Below the pieces are notes generated by a model. It was not told the origin of the DNA. It did no database searches and saw nothing but the letters and a program-made list of their open reading frames with translations. The position numbers and the translations under genes were made by a program. A DNA stretch of 29,786 bases from a virus: positions 1 through 29,786 of IMG/VR virus record IMGVR_UViG_3300042288_000536, one strand, 5' to 3'. Numbering within the stretch: the first letter of the stretch is position 1; each line of letters starts with the position of its first letter. Below, piece after piece: positions 23,205 through 29,786 of the stretch.

Positions 23205-23550
23205 CTGTGCCGATGTATAACGCAATGCCCGGTTTGGGCACGTTGATTGTTTGGTTTACTTTTTGGGTATTCAGGCGCTCGAGCTCATCATCATCGCTGA
23301 TCAGTTTGAATTCGGCAATCTGTAAGGTCGGGTTATCAGAATTGCGCCAGTTGCGGCGCATTTTTTTCTTGATCTTGACCTTTTCCTCACGGATAAGCCT
23401 TTTTATCTCGTCAGATTTATCGAAACCCCAGTCATACCAGGTCTGGTGGCATATGGGCAAGCACAGTTTTAATTCTGATTCCGTGACGCACTCCTCCTCT
23501 ACAATTTTGCGCAATGCAAGCTGATATATCTCCTCCCTGTCATAAGCCAT
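23155..23550 (-). CDS. terS: Terminase small subunit
   Basis: The 131-aa protein has an N-terminal helical DNA-binding-like region (TESELKLCLPICHQTWYDWG), then a basic patch IKKKMRRNWRNS, and the tail LISDDDELERLNTQKVNQTI. This helix-basic-acidic layout and the overlap with the large subunit identify it as TerS, which recognises the packaging site. The acidic C-terminus (DADDQSDGDEADGQNG) probably contacts TerL. The start at 23550 lies just after a long inverted repeat. Confidence 0.85.
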   Translation of the reverse strand: MAYDREEIYQLALRKIVEEECVTESELKLCLPICHQTWYDWGFDKSDEIKRLIREEKVKIKKKMRRNWRNSDNPTLQIAEFKLISDDDELERLNTQKVNQTINVPKPGIALYIGTDADDQSDGDEADGQNG

Positions 23551-23559
23551 ATCGGACCA

Positions 23560-23602
23560 AATTAGTCAACATTGTTTACATGCAGCAACAATGTGGCTAA
23601 TT
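23560..23602. repeat. Long imperfect inverted repeat before terS
   Basis: The arms AATTAGTCAACATTGTT (23560-23576) and AACAATGTGGCTAATT (23587-23602) are complementary except for a mismatch and one extra base, with a 10-base spacer. It fills the gap between the DnaA-like gene and terS. It could be an operator, a transcript processing or termination hairpin (no T run follows), or part of a terminase recognition site, since packaging sites are often next to terS. Confidence 0.65.
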
Positions 23603-23999
23603 AGTGGATTTCGATTTTTGGATAGGCTGCTTTGATGTGCTCGACAAGCTCGCTCTTATCGACATACCCGGGCACTAGCATAGTAACCACCTTATCTGTC
23701 TCCTCCAGTATCACGGTCATCCGTTCGTCCCCCATGATGTCCTGCCAGCGCATCAGTGTGACGCTATCGTTCACGGCAATCAGGTTGTTGATTGTTTCGA
23801 GCCCGTTGATGATGGTGCTGTGATCTTTGGTGAACAGGTCCGCAATACGCACCAAAGTGTAACCAAAATAATCCCTCATGATCTTCCAGGCAAACTGACG
23901 GGCAAGCACATTGTCCCGCTTTCGGCACTTGTGAAAAATGTCATCAACCTGACACATCTCGCTGACGATTTCGACGACTGTTTTTTCGTTCTGTAACAT
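23601..23999 (-). CDS. DnaA domain IV-like DNA-binding protein
   Basis: The first ATG is at 23999 (MLQNEKTVVEIVSEM), giving 132 aa; the in-frame TTG at 24017 is unlikely. Residues 26-72 read RKRDNVLARQFAWKIMRDYF and LVRIADLFTKDHSTIINGL, the basic helix-turn-helix and the DHST(I/V) signature of DnaA domain IV. No AAA+ domain is present; the remaining 60 residues are a helical tail of unknown role. The protein may bind the phage origin or mimic or compete with host DnaA. It lies next to an iteron-rich intergenic region and the primase-helicase gene, which favours an origin-binding role. Confidence 0.8.
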   Translation of the reverse strand: MLQNEKTVVEIVSEMCQVDDIFHKCRKRDNVLARQFAWKIMRDYFGYTLVRIADLFTKDHSTIINGLETINNLIAVNDSVTLMRWQDIMGDERMTVILEETDKVVTMLVPGYVDKSELVEHIKAAYPKIEIH

Positions 24000-24225
24000 G
24001 TTTATTTTTTTTATCAATTTGATGTTCTGCCATTAAAACCATTAAATGTCCAAACCCTTATATATATATACCTATATTATTTACTTTTTATTTACTTATT
24101 ATTTTTTAGGAATTTTAATGGTTTTAATGGCAGATGCCTTGTAAGTTGTTGTAATTCAATTACTTGCAAGCGCCATTAAAAAATATTTCTTAATGGCAGC
24201 TGCCATTAAATTAATGGCAGATTTT
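24000..24225. other. Candidate replication origin: AT-rich intergenic region
   Basis: This 226-bp gap between the primase-helicase and the DnaA-like gene holds an AT tract (about 24060-24118, with the run tatatatata) flanked by iterons. An AT-rich unwinding element next to binding-site repeats is the usual make-up of a replication origin. I found no consensus DnaA box (TTATCCACA), so the binding factor would have to be phage-specific. Confidence 0.5.
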
Positions 24226-24314
24226 TCAAAACGGGAGATAGTCATTAGGTAAATTACTAATATGTTGTTCCCCTAAACCTGATTCTGCCATTAAATTTTC
24301 CGCGCTGCCATTAA
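24027..24314. repeat. Cluster of 10-bp iterons TTAATGGCAG
   Basis: Exact copies of TTAATGGCAG or its complement lie at 24027-24036, 24124-24133, 24190-24199, 24200-24209, 24211-24220, 24285-24294 and 24305-24314, with shorter matches at 24039-24045, 24115-24121 and 24172-24179. Two adjacent copies make the perfect 20-bp palindrome at 24190-24209. The last two copies lie inside the 3' end of the primase-helicase gene. Seven exact copies in 290 bp cannot be chance and indicate a protein-binding array for replication or control. Confidence 0.85.
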
Positions 24315-26856
24315 CTTTTTCCCTTTTCGACCATTGATTTATCTCGTTGATGGCAGCAATTTTTACCTCAAAAAATCGCCCGTTTTTGTCTCTTTCTTTG
24401 ATATAATTATACCCTGATTTTTGCAGGAAAAAAGACAATTTCCTGCCGAAAAACTTGTCCAATATTTTAGCCGAGTATGCCTTTTGGCAATACCCCCATA
24501 ACTTTTGCGAGTATATTTTTATACTGTCCCCAGTATGCTGAAAGCACGAAACAAGGGTTTCACCGCTGCCAATTTTAACCCCGAACGGCTCCAGTTTTTC
24601 CTCAAAAATCCTGTGGCTAACGGACCCCGCAGCGCACTCAAAAGCGTTCTCCATGACCTCGATGAGATAGCCCGGAACAAGCGTTGATATCAGCCTGCGC
24701 TCCATTTTTTGCTTAATATCGATGTTCTCATACTTGATAATTCCATCACGCAGGTACATCTGGATGCACTCGATCGCAAAATTGTAAACGGCTAACTTCT
24801 CCTTCTCCGGCCATTCATCGCTGAAAAAATCAGGCCCTTTGAATACATCCTGAAAGCGATATGTCGCGCTAAATACCTTTTTTATGGCCATAACAATGAA
24901 CCTGTCCTTGTCGCTGTCGCTCTCCAGCGGTGGCAAGTAATTGGTCGTAATGAGCAGTTTAGGCGACAATTTGTAAGGTATCACAAACGAGGTCTTTCCC
25001 TTCATCTCCACGGTGAAATCATCCGTAATGAAGTTGTAAAACTGCTGCATCAATATCTGTGCGGTCGGGTCGTTGATGTAAAATATATCCGTCTTAACAC
25101 CCACCCGCTGCATCTTGAACTGGCTATCCGACTTATACACTTTGCCGTCTTGCTCGACGGTGTTGCGCATGTATTTGACAAATTGCCCAATAAGCCCCTT
25201 GCCGGAACGGCCTCTGGCTTCCTCCTGGTCCTCGACATCTTCGATAATCATTAGGGCCTTAGCAAACGATTTCTTTTTGTATGAATGTAAGATGTATCCG
25301 AGACAGCTTTTAATAAAATCCGTCGCCTTTTCGTCGATGCTGACAATGTCGATAAAATCAGAAAAATCCCCCAGGCTGGAGGTCTTTTTGTAGTCAATAT
25401 CTTTAATGTCCGAAGCAAATATGTGGCCGTGCAGGTCCTGGTACCTGTGCAGTTTGACCTGGCTTTTTGTGATCTCTACAATTCCGTTGTTAAAAAACAT
25501 GTAAGACCTGTCATCCTTATCCCGCAGCATCTCGCCATCAAATACCGGCAACACTGTCAGGTAGGACATAATCCTGGGCATGAACGTGACAAGGATCCGC
25601 TGAGCTGACGCATCAGGATACGACCGGCGCACCTCCTCCATGTACTCCCGATGAACGTCGGCCTCCTCGACATCATAAATAACATTATCCACAACCTTCA
25701 CAATCTTCACAGGGCTGTCATTCCCGTCGGCCAGGCGGAACCACTTGTACCCTGCATTGATAGCCCACTCCTGCACCCCCATAATCTCCAGGCGATACGT
25801 CAGGCTTCCGTCGCGGTTCGGCGTCGCATAGACCATCGGCGTGCGTTCAGGTAGATCGATCTTGTAGTCAGCTGATACCTCAATGACCTTTTGATACGTC
25901 AGCTCCCAGTTCCTGTCGTTCAGGTAATACAGGACCATGTACGGCGACAACCATGACGCCAGCCCGTCACTGTTGTTGATGGATGGCAATTTAACGCCCT
26001 GGTCATCCGTATAAACGGACAGGCGTTTCTTTTCGTAGTAATAGGCCGCGCTGCGGATCTTCTTCTCGTGCTCGGCCTTGCCGGGTCGGAACATCTCGAT
26101 GAATTTACCATGATCGCCGCGCCCCTCTCTGGGCCTGTCGATGGTCTTTTGATTATAGGACCACCCTATTGAAACAAGCAGCTCCGGGATGAACATCTCC
26201 TCAATCTCGGCGTCAAACTTTTTTAGGACCGCCTCATATTTCACCGGCGGCGACGGATACCTGGACGCGCTATACTTCTTTAACCCGCCGGACTGTGTGA
26301 TCGTGTTCCCCGTGAAACTATTCAGCGTGTAAGCTGCTTCAATCAGCTGCATGACCTCCTCAAACTCAAGCGTCTCGACCTCCGTCAGCGACTTTTGAAT
26401 GAACGTGTAGCCATTCGTCGGCGCGCAGTATGTGATGCCATTAAAATTGCCACGTAATGCCACGAGCTCGCGCCCCTGCTCATTGGCAGCAATGGCGTGA
26501 ATTTTGGGCTTTGTAGGACAAAAGAAATAGACATGATACCCACCCGAGCGGGTGCGTTCAATGACCAGTCGCGCGTAAAGCTCCGGGCTGATAAGTTTCC
26601 GCCACCGGTCAAACAGCGGGACGCCGCCGTTATGCTTTTCGTCAAAGTCCAGTGCCAAAAGTGTCGGGTTCGCCTCGCCCATGATGACAGCCAGCCCGTT
26701 GTAACCCTTTGCTATCCATGCCCTGTGCTCCTCCTCCGACAACCCTGTCGCAAACTTCGAGCGGTATTCATGAATGTGGTAAATGTCCGTGCCGACGGAC
26801 TTGACGGGCATGACTTTGATGTCTGCATCCTGCAGTTCTAAAATGTGGTCGATCAT
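24226..26856 (-). CDS. Primase-polymerase / SF3 helicase fusion
   Basis: The 876-aa protein has two enzymatic parts. The N-terminal PrimPol domain (about 1-180) carries the metal-binding LALDFDEKHN (Asp70 and Asp72) and SGGYHVYFFCP (104-114) motifs. A middle region of about 330 residues links it to a D5-like SF3 helicase with Walker A GRSGKG (549-554), Walker B DIFYINDP (590-597), LLITTNYLP (634-642, motif C) and the arginine in SDKDRFIVMA. The protein probably makes primers and unwinds the phage origin. Two origin iterons lie in its 3' end. The start ATG at 26856 follows the small gene upstream by 5 nt. Confidence 0.92.
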   Translation of the reverse strand: MIDHILELQDADIKVMPVKSVGTDIYHIHEYRSKFATGLSEEEHRAWIAKGYNGLAVIMGEANPTLLALDFDEKHNGGVPLFDRWRKLISPELYARLVIERTRSGGYHVYFFCPTKPKIHAIAANEQGRELVALRGNFNGITYCAPTNGYTFIQKSLTEVETLEFEEVMQLIEAAYTLNSFTGNTITQSGGLKKYSASRYPSPPVKYEAVLKKFDAEIEEMFIPELLVSIGWSYNQKTIDRPREGRGDHGKFIEMFRPGKAEHEKKIRSAAYYYEKKRLSVYTDDQGVKLPSINNSDGLASWLSPYMVLYYLNDRNWELTYQKVIEVSADYKIDLPERTPMVYATPNRDGSLTYRLEIMGVQEWAINAGYKWFRLADGNDSPVKIVKVVDNVIYDVEEADVHREYMEEVRRSYPDASAQRILVTFMPRIMSYLTVLPVFDGEMLRDKDDRSYMFFNNGIVEITKSQVKLHRYQDLHGHIFASDIKDIDYKKTSSLGDFSDFIDIVSIDEKATDFIKSCLGYILHSYKKKSFAKALMIIEDVEDQEEARGRSGKGLIGQFVKYMRNTVEQDGKVYKSDSQFKMQRVGVKTDIFYINDPTAQILMQQFYNFITDDFTVEMKGKTSFVIPYKLSPKLLITTNYLPPLESDSDKDRFIVMAIKKVFSATYRFQDVFKGPDFFSDEWPEKEKLAVYNFAIECIQMYLRDGIIKYENIDIKQKMERRLISTLVPGYLIEVMENAFECAAGSVSHRIFEEKLEPFGVKIGSGETLVSCFQHTGDSIKIYSQKLWGYCQKAYSAKILDKFFGRKLSFFLQKSGYNYIKERDKNGRFFEVKIAAINEINQWSKREKVNGSAENLMAESGLGEQHISNLPNDYLPF

Positions 26857-26861
26857 GGTCC

Positions 26862-27134
26862 TTATTTTTTTGGGAAGTTACTGATAATCGTCTGCGGGAG
26901 ATTGTGGACGTAATGCTTTTCGTCTGAGCGGGTCTGACATTCTTTGATGATCCCATCCCTGACCATCGTATCAAAAACGCGATACCCCTCCACTTTTTCA
27001 CCGAGCTGCGCCGCAAGTGCCTCAATATATCCGGCAATGTGCCCAGCTGTCAAACATTCCTTGTCAGTCCAAATGATCCCAGCTAATAGCTTGTTGTGCA
27101 TGCGCAGGAGACGCTGAATTTTCTCTGATTCCAT
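26862..27134 (-). CDS. Unknown 90-aa protein before the primase-helicase
   Basis: The product begins MESEKIQRLLRMHNKLLAGI and looks like a small helical protein: a basic N-terminus, TAGHIAGYIEALAAQLGE, a winged-helix-like EGYRVFDTMVRDGIIKE, and a charged tail. A DNA-binding role is possible but no family is recognised. Its annotated start overlaps the VRR-NUC gene by 71 nt; an internal ATG at 27101 would reduce this to 38 nt. It is followed after 5 nt by the primase-helicase, so both are probably translated from one message. Confidence 0.65.
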   Translation of the reverse strand: MESEKIQRLLRMHNKLLAGIIWTDKECLTAGHIAGYIEALAAQLGEKVEGYRVFDTMVRDGIIKECQTRSDEKHYVHNLPQTIISNFPKK

Positions 27135-27378
27135 TTATATCTATTTTGGTCATGACGTAAGTTTGTATGCCCGCCGCTGCAAGCTGTGCGTGACGGACGA
27201 GCTGCAAGGGCCTGGGCTTCTCTCCTGGGCGTTTTATTTCGATGTATATGGTGCGCCCTGCCCTGTGGCAGATGAGGTCAGGGATGCCGTTCTTGTTGGT
27301 CTGCATGAGCTTGATGACATACCACCCATCCGCCTCGAGCAGGTTAATGATGCCGCGCTGGATTTTCGATTCGAGCAT
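27064..27378 (-). CDS. VRR-NUC domain nuclease
   Basis: The first ATG (27378, MLESKIQRGIINLLEADGW) gives 104 aa; a TTG at 27396 is an alternative. The sequence KLMQTNKNGIPDLICHRAGR with TIYIEIKRPGEKPRPLQ is the PD-(D/E)XK core of VRR-NUC nucleases: the acidic residue in the PD motif and the EIK motif. In phages these single-domain enzymes are thought to resolve branched DNA during replication or packaging. The 3' part overlaps the next gene. It follows a terminator hairpin and a tRNA-like element, so it may begin a new transcript. Confidence 0.88.
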   Translation of the reverse strand: MLESKIQRGIINLLEADGWYVIKLMQTNKNGIPDLICHRAGRTIYIEIKRPGEKPRPLQLVRHAQLAAAGIQTYVMTKIDINGIRENSASPAHAQQAISWDHLD

Positions 27379-27394
27379 AGAAAAATGTAAAGTC

Positions 27395-27426
27395 AATTAA
27401 AAGGACAGGGGTAGAAACCCCCGTCC
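27395..27426 (-). terminator. Hairpin terminator after the tRNA-like element
   Basis: On the minus strand GGACGGGGGT, loop TTCT, ACCCCTGTCC forms a ten-pair stem with one mismatch, followed by TTTTAATT. It ends about 30 bases downstream of the tRNA-like element and 17 bases upstream of the VRR-NUC ATG. Confidence 0.75.
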
Positions 27427-27454
27427 GTAATAAACCCAATTATGCAAAAAACAG

Positions 27455-27557
27455 TGTCGGGGACAGGAATCGAACCTGTATTGGGGGCATTGTCGCGAGT
27501 TGCTTACCCACTCTCCGTTAACTGTCCTAAGGGCGTCTACCATTCCGCCACCCCGAC
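27455..27557 (-). tRNA. tRNA-Leu-like element with aberrant anticodon region
   Basis: The acceptor arms GTCGGGG (27557-27551) and CCCCGAC (27462-27456) pair fully. The D arm GCGGAATGGTAGACGC and the T arm ACAGG-TTCGATT-CCTGT are canonical, and the TGGCGGAATGGTAGACGC start is typical of leucine tRNA. Between D and T arms lie 53 bases instead of the roughly 31-33 expected for tRNA-Leu. The heptamer CTTAGGA, which equals a Leu(UAG) anticodon loop, follows the D arm directly but lacks its 5' stem strand; the rest contains a possible variable arm (GAGT/ACTC). CCA is not encoded. It is either a decayed tRNA or an unusual tRNA-like RNA. Confidence 0.55.
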
Positions 27558-27653
27558 AAATAACCCCAGCAGCGTAGAAACGCACCGGGTGCATATTACC
27601 AACCAACCACTAATCTGCTTGTTTGTATGTTTCAATATAATAATCTTCGGCAT

Positions 27654-28478
27654 TTAAAATAATGTCGGCATGATTTTATTAATCTTGGTTTTTGCAAATC
27701 CTAATTCTGCTATTTCTTTTTTTATTAATTGTTCAGATTCAAGCCATGCTTTTGCTTTTGTATAAAATTCTTTTTTTATTTCAAATCCATAAGATTTTCT
27801 GTTTAATCTTGTGGCTGCTATTAAAGTAGAACCACTACCGGCCACTGGATCAATTACAACATCTCCTTCATCTGTAAATATTTTTATTAAATTTTTCAAT
27901 AATTCAACTGGTTTCTGTGTTGGATGTAATTTTTCATTTTCATTATCACGCGGCCAATCCATGCAATTAAAAATCATTTTCCCTTCATTATTAAACTTTG
28001 GAAGTTTATCACGATATAATATTAAGCCATATTCGCAATTTCCAACGATTTTCATGTTAGCTTTTAATACTTGTGCGGAAAAATTTTTTCTAAAAACTAA
28101 ATTTATATAATTATTTAAGCCGTATCGTTTAGCCAATTCTATCAAATACATTTGCTGATCATAAGCACAAAAAACTATCATGCATGGTGCATTACTTTTA
28201 TTTTTTTGGCCTGTTTCATTTTTTGATTGTTTTGGTTCATTTTTTAACATCGTGCTACAAAAATGCATAAATTCAGCCGGTCTAAAATCTTCATCAGTAT
28301 CAAAAAAATTTTTGCCCGCTAATTCGCTTTCTCCATTTGCATTATCTCCATCTTTATACCATGCCGGATTCGAAGCATATGCATTATTGCCAAGATTATA
28401 AGGAATATCAGCAATAATTAATTGCGCTTTTGGTATTTGATAACCTTTGTAATTTTGAAAATGATCTCTGTAAATCAT
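27654..28478 (-). CDS. DNA methyltransferase (N4/N6 type, beta order)
   Basis: The ATG at 28478 (MIYRDHFQNYKGYQIP) is chosen because the preceding gene stops at 28480; ATGs further up lie inside that gene. The 274-aa product has the catalytic motif IV as DIPYNLG (residues 24-30, a variant of DPPY), the KLHPTQKPVELLKNLI block, and the AdoMet-binding motif I VIDPVAGSGSTLIAA near the C-terminus. Motif IV before I is the beta class, typical of N6-adenine or N4-cytosine enzymes. No restriction enzyme partner is visible, so it probably protects phage DNA or regulates expression. The gene is visibly much richer in A+T than its neighbours, a sign of recent acquisition. Confidence 0.88.
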   Translation of the reverse strand: MIYRDHFQNYKGYQIPKAQLIIADIPYNLGNNAYASNPAWYKDGDNANGESELAGKNFFDTDEDFRPAEFMHFCSTMLKNEPKQSKNETGQKNKSNAPCMIVFCAYDQQMYLIELAKRYGLNNYINLVFRKNFSAQVLKANMKIVGNCEYGLILYRDKLPKFNNEGKMIFNCMDWPRDNENEKLHPTQKPVELLKNLIKIFTDEGDVVIDPVAGSGSTLIAATRLNRKSYGFEIKKEFYTKAKAWLESEQLIKKEIAELGFAKTKINKIMPTLF

Positions 28479-28479
28479 G

Positions 28480-28689
28480 TTATTTGTTTTGGTGTTTCCC
28501 CCCATGCTCACATACCCCATTCTGACCGCTTATCCTTTTGTAATGAAACTGCGCTGATTCGCAGGCTTTCTTCTCGAGCCATGTCCAGAAAGTATCCCAG
28601 GCGTTCTCCACTTTCTGGCACATGCTGCATGCTGCTGCCGGTTGTATCAGGCTAAATGCGATAAATAGACAAATGATGTACTTTTTCAT
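28480..28689 (-). CDS. Small exported cysteine-containing protein
   Basis: The 69-aa product begins MKKYIICLFIAFSLIQPAAA, a Sec signal peptide with likely cleavage near Ala20; the next residue is Cys, but the preceding PAAA is a poor lipobox. The mature part has the CSMCQ pair and two more cysteines, with the aromatic run WDTFWTWLEKK. It may form disulphides in the periplasm. No family is recognised; superinfection exclusion or a membrane accessory role can be imagined but not shown. It overlaps the stop of the preceding gene (ATGA) and lies 1 nt before the methyltransferase. Confidence 0.65.
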   Translation of the reverse strand: MKKYIICLFIAFSLIQPAAACSMCQKVENAWDTFWTWLEKKACESAQFHYKRISGQNGVCEHGGKHQNK

Positions 28690-28832
28690 AATTGTTGATT
28701 TTTGCGGTTACGTTTGTTTTTTGCCCTTTTTATCCAGGTCTTAATGGATAATGAAATGATAAGGATTGCCGCTATGATAAATAGGTCAAGCGGGTTGAAA
28801 CTGTTCGGTGCGTCTGTTAAAATTACAATCAT
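28686..28832 (-). CDS. 48-aa membrane protein
   Basis: An ATG at 28832 follows the helicase stop codon by one base and opens a 48-codon frame that ends in an ATGA overlap with the next gene. The product begins MIVILTDAPNSFNPLDLF, has one hydrophobic helix (LFIIAAILIISLSI) and ends in a strongly basic tail (KRAKNKRNRKNQQL). The fit between neighbours and the membrane-protein composition support a real gene. Function unknown. Confidence 0.6.
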   Translation of the reverse strand: MIVILTDAPNSFNPLDLFIIAAILIISLSIKTWIKRAKNKRNRKNQQL

Positions 28833-28833
28833 G

Positions 28834-29786
28834 TTAAAAATGGTTTATGGTTTCGCTGTCAAGGTCTCTTTTAAAATGCTCTAACGTGTAATCTTTCTTT
28901 TTTAGTACCCGAAGGTATATTTTTTCCTCGATGCCCCCGGCCGCAAAAATCCAGTACACCTTTGCCGGCCGGTCTCTATCCTTTGACTGCATCCGCGCCC
29001 GTGCCTGCCAGTAACTTACCGCCGAAAAGTCGATGTTCATCATAACCAGGGCGTCGGCTGCGCTCAAATTTATGCCCTCGCGCCCGCTTTGTATTTGACT
29101 GATGTAGATTCGATCCGGGCCCGTAGCGTTAAACTCCTCCGGCGTGTTCACAATCCGATCGCCGAAAACATTGACCAGCATCTCCCGCTCGGCAATAAAC
29201 TTGTAAAATATGGCGATCTTTTGACCGGCAAACTTCTGCTGAATGTACTTTGCTTTGGTCGTATCAAAGTATATTCCTTTTCTTTCCGGCTCGTCCAGTA
29301 TCACTGTGCCACTATATACCTGATGAAGCTTTCCCATGAGCTTGACAGCCGTGTCCGCAATGACCGTGCCTTTCTTACCGACACACACGCTGTCATACTT
29401 TAGGCGTTTGGCAATCTCATACGTCTGGGAACCCATCTCAACCGTCAGCACTTCCTCCTCCACGACCTGCTCAAACCCCGCCTCCTCCTGCGTGAATGAT
29501 ATGAACAAGTGTCCACAAACGGCTTTTATGTCCTCGTTCCGCGCATGAGTGTAATCATTGACCTCTTTGTTGTAAAGGTACTTTTTAGTGACATCGACGT
29601 AATTCTTTGCCCAGCGGTAGAAATTCGTCTCCGGGAACGGGTTATCGGACGATATCCAAAACTGATGATATATCTGTGACCACGATTCGGGTGTCGGTGT
29701 GCCGGACAGATAAATGACGGGCTTTATGCCGACGATGGTCTTAAGCAATTTTGCGCGCTTATTTGGTAATGGGAACTGACCGAGCC
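28834..29786 (-). CDS. SF2/SNF2-like helicase, C-terminal part (gene runs off the window)
   Basis: The visible 316 codons are open to the right edge, and the frame continues upstream of the first TTG as FPLPNKRAKLLKTIVG, so the start lies outside the window. Motif III appears as YLSGTPTPES, motif V as SQIQSGREGINLSAADAL and motif VI as YWQARARMQSKDRDRP, all typical of SNF2-type helicases of phages. The Walker A and DEAD-like motifs would lie upstream and are not visible. The enzyme probably remodels or unwinds DNA in replication or recombination. Its stop is followed by one base and the next ATG in CATTTTTAACATG. Confidence 0.88.
   Translation of the reverse strand, partial: LGQFPLPNKRAKLLKTIVGIKPVIYLSGTPTPESWSQIYHQFWISSDNPFPETNFYRWAKNYVDVTKKYLYNKEVNDYTHARNEDIKAVCGHLFISFTQEEAGFEQVVEEEVLTVEMGSQTYEIAKRLKYDSVCVGKKGTVIADTAVKLMGKLHQVYSGTVILDEPERKGIYFDTTKAKYIQQKFAGQKIAIFYKFIAEREMLVNVFGDRIVNTPEEFNATGPDRIYISQIQSGREGINLSAADALVMMNIDFSAVSYWQARARMQSKDRDRPAKVYWIFAAGGIEEKIYLRVLKKKDYTLEHFKRDLDSETINHF

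Noticed and set aside
23558-23588. Possible Bacteroidota-type promoter before terS (TTG, 21 bases, TAATTTG)
   Set aside because: The -7 element lacks one base of TAnnTTTG, and the start point would fall almost on the terS ATG, leaving no leader.
24060-24070. tatatatata run as a promoter -10 element
   Set aside because: Bacteroidota promoters do not use TATAAT, and no -33 element fits; the AT tract is better explained as an unwinding element.
27397-27606. 69-codon frame over the tRNA-like element
   Set aside because: The frame covers the tRNA-like element and the hairpin terminator, so its openness comes from RNA structure, not coding.
1-29786. CRISPR arrays, insertion sequences, integrase or att sites
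   Set aside because: No spaced direct repeats, transposase or integrase motifs, or flanking target duplications were seen; the repeats present are explained by the fibre modules and the iterons.

Overview
The window is a compact block of tailed-phage (siphovirus-type) genome, either a free phage or a prophage. Every gene I can support lies on the minus strand, so the order of transcription runs from base 29786 down to base 1. The likely host is a Bacteroidota bacterium, perhaps Sphingobacteriia/Chitinophagia. The grounds are the resemblance, from memory, of the tape measure, tail-tip, tail-protein and small terminase sequences to Bacteroidota phages, and A/T-rich start regions with no clear Shine-Dalgarno motif. 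This is inference, because no marker gene of the host is present. No integrase or repressor is visible, so lifestyle cannot be decided.

Right end (29786-23600), DNA metabolism: the C-terminal part of an SF2/SNF2-like helicase, two tiny membrane or secreted proteins, a strikingly AT-rich DNA methyltransferase, a tRNA-Leu-like element with an aberrant middle, a hairpin terminator, a VRR-NUC nuclease, a small unknown protein, a PrimPol-SF3 helicase fusion, an intergenic AT-rich stretch with a 10-bp palindromic iteron (seven exact copies), and a protein that is essentially DnaA domain IV. The iterons and AT tract between the replicase and the DnaA-like protein look like a replication origin.

Middle (23600-12490), packaging and head: a long inverted repeat just before the small terminase gene, then TerS, TerL, HK97-type portal, a 59-aa unknown, MuF-like head morphogenesis protein, prohead protease and HK97-type major capsid protein. 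A strong hairpin terminator follows the capsid gene. Next comes an unusual insertion in the structural operon: a GT25-like protein, a second GT-A-like protein, a GT11 fucosyltransferase-like protein, a DUF3310 protein and a GT4 glycosyltransferase, all overlapping head to tail. The operon then resumes with the gp6-like connector, HK97 gp10-like protein, tail terminator and tail tube protein.

Left (12480-1), tail, adsorption and lysis: a tail assembly chaperone pair (G and GT) joined by an A9 slippery run in the -1 frame, the tape measure protein, a large tail-tip protein, a second tail-tube-like protein, and a run of adhesion proteins (FnIII plus lectin-like, Kelch/Asp-box beta-propeller, small baseplate-type proteins, and an 827-aa repeat-containing fibre). 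A lysis cluster follows, with two holin-like membrane proteins and a lipoprotein with a C-terminal membrane segment (u-spanin architecture). The window ends inside the next gene.

The most interesting points are the four-gene glycosylation cassette behind the capsid gene, the iteron/DnaA-domain-IV origin candidate, the conserved-looking tail frameshift, and the abnormal tRNA-like element.
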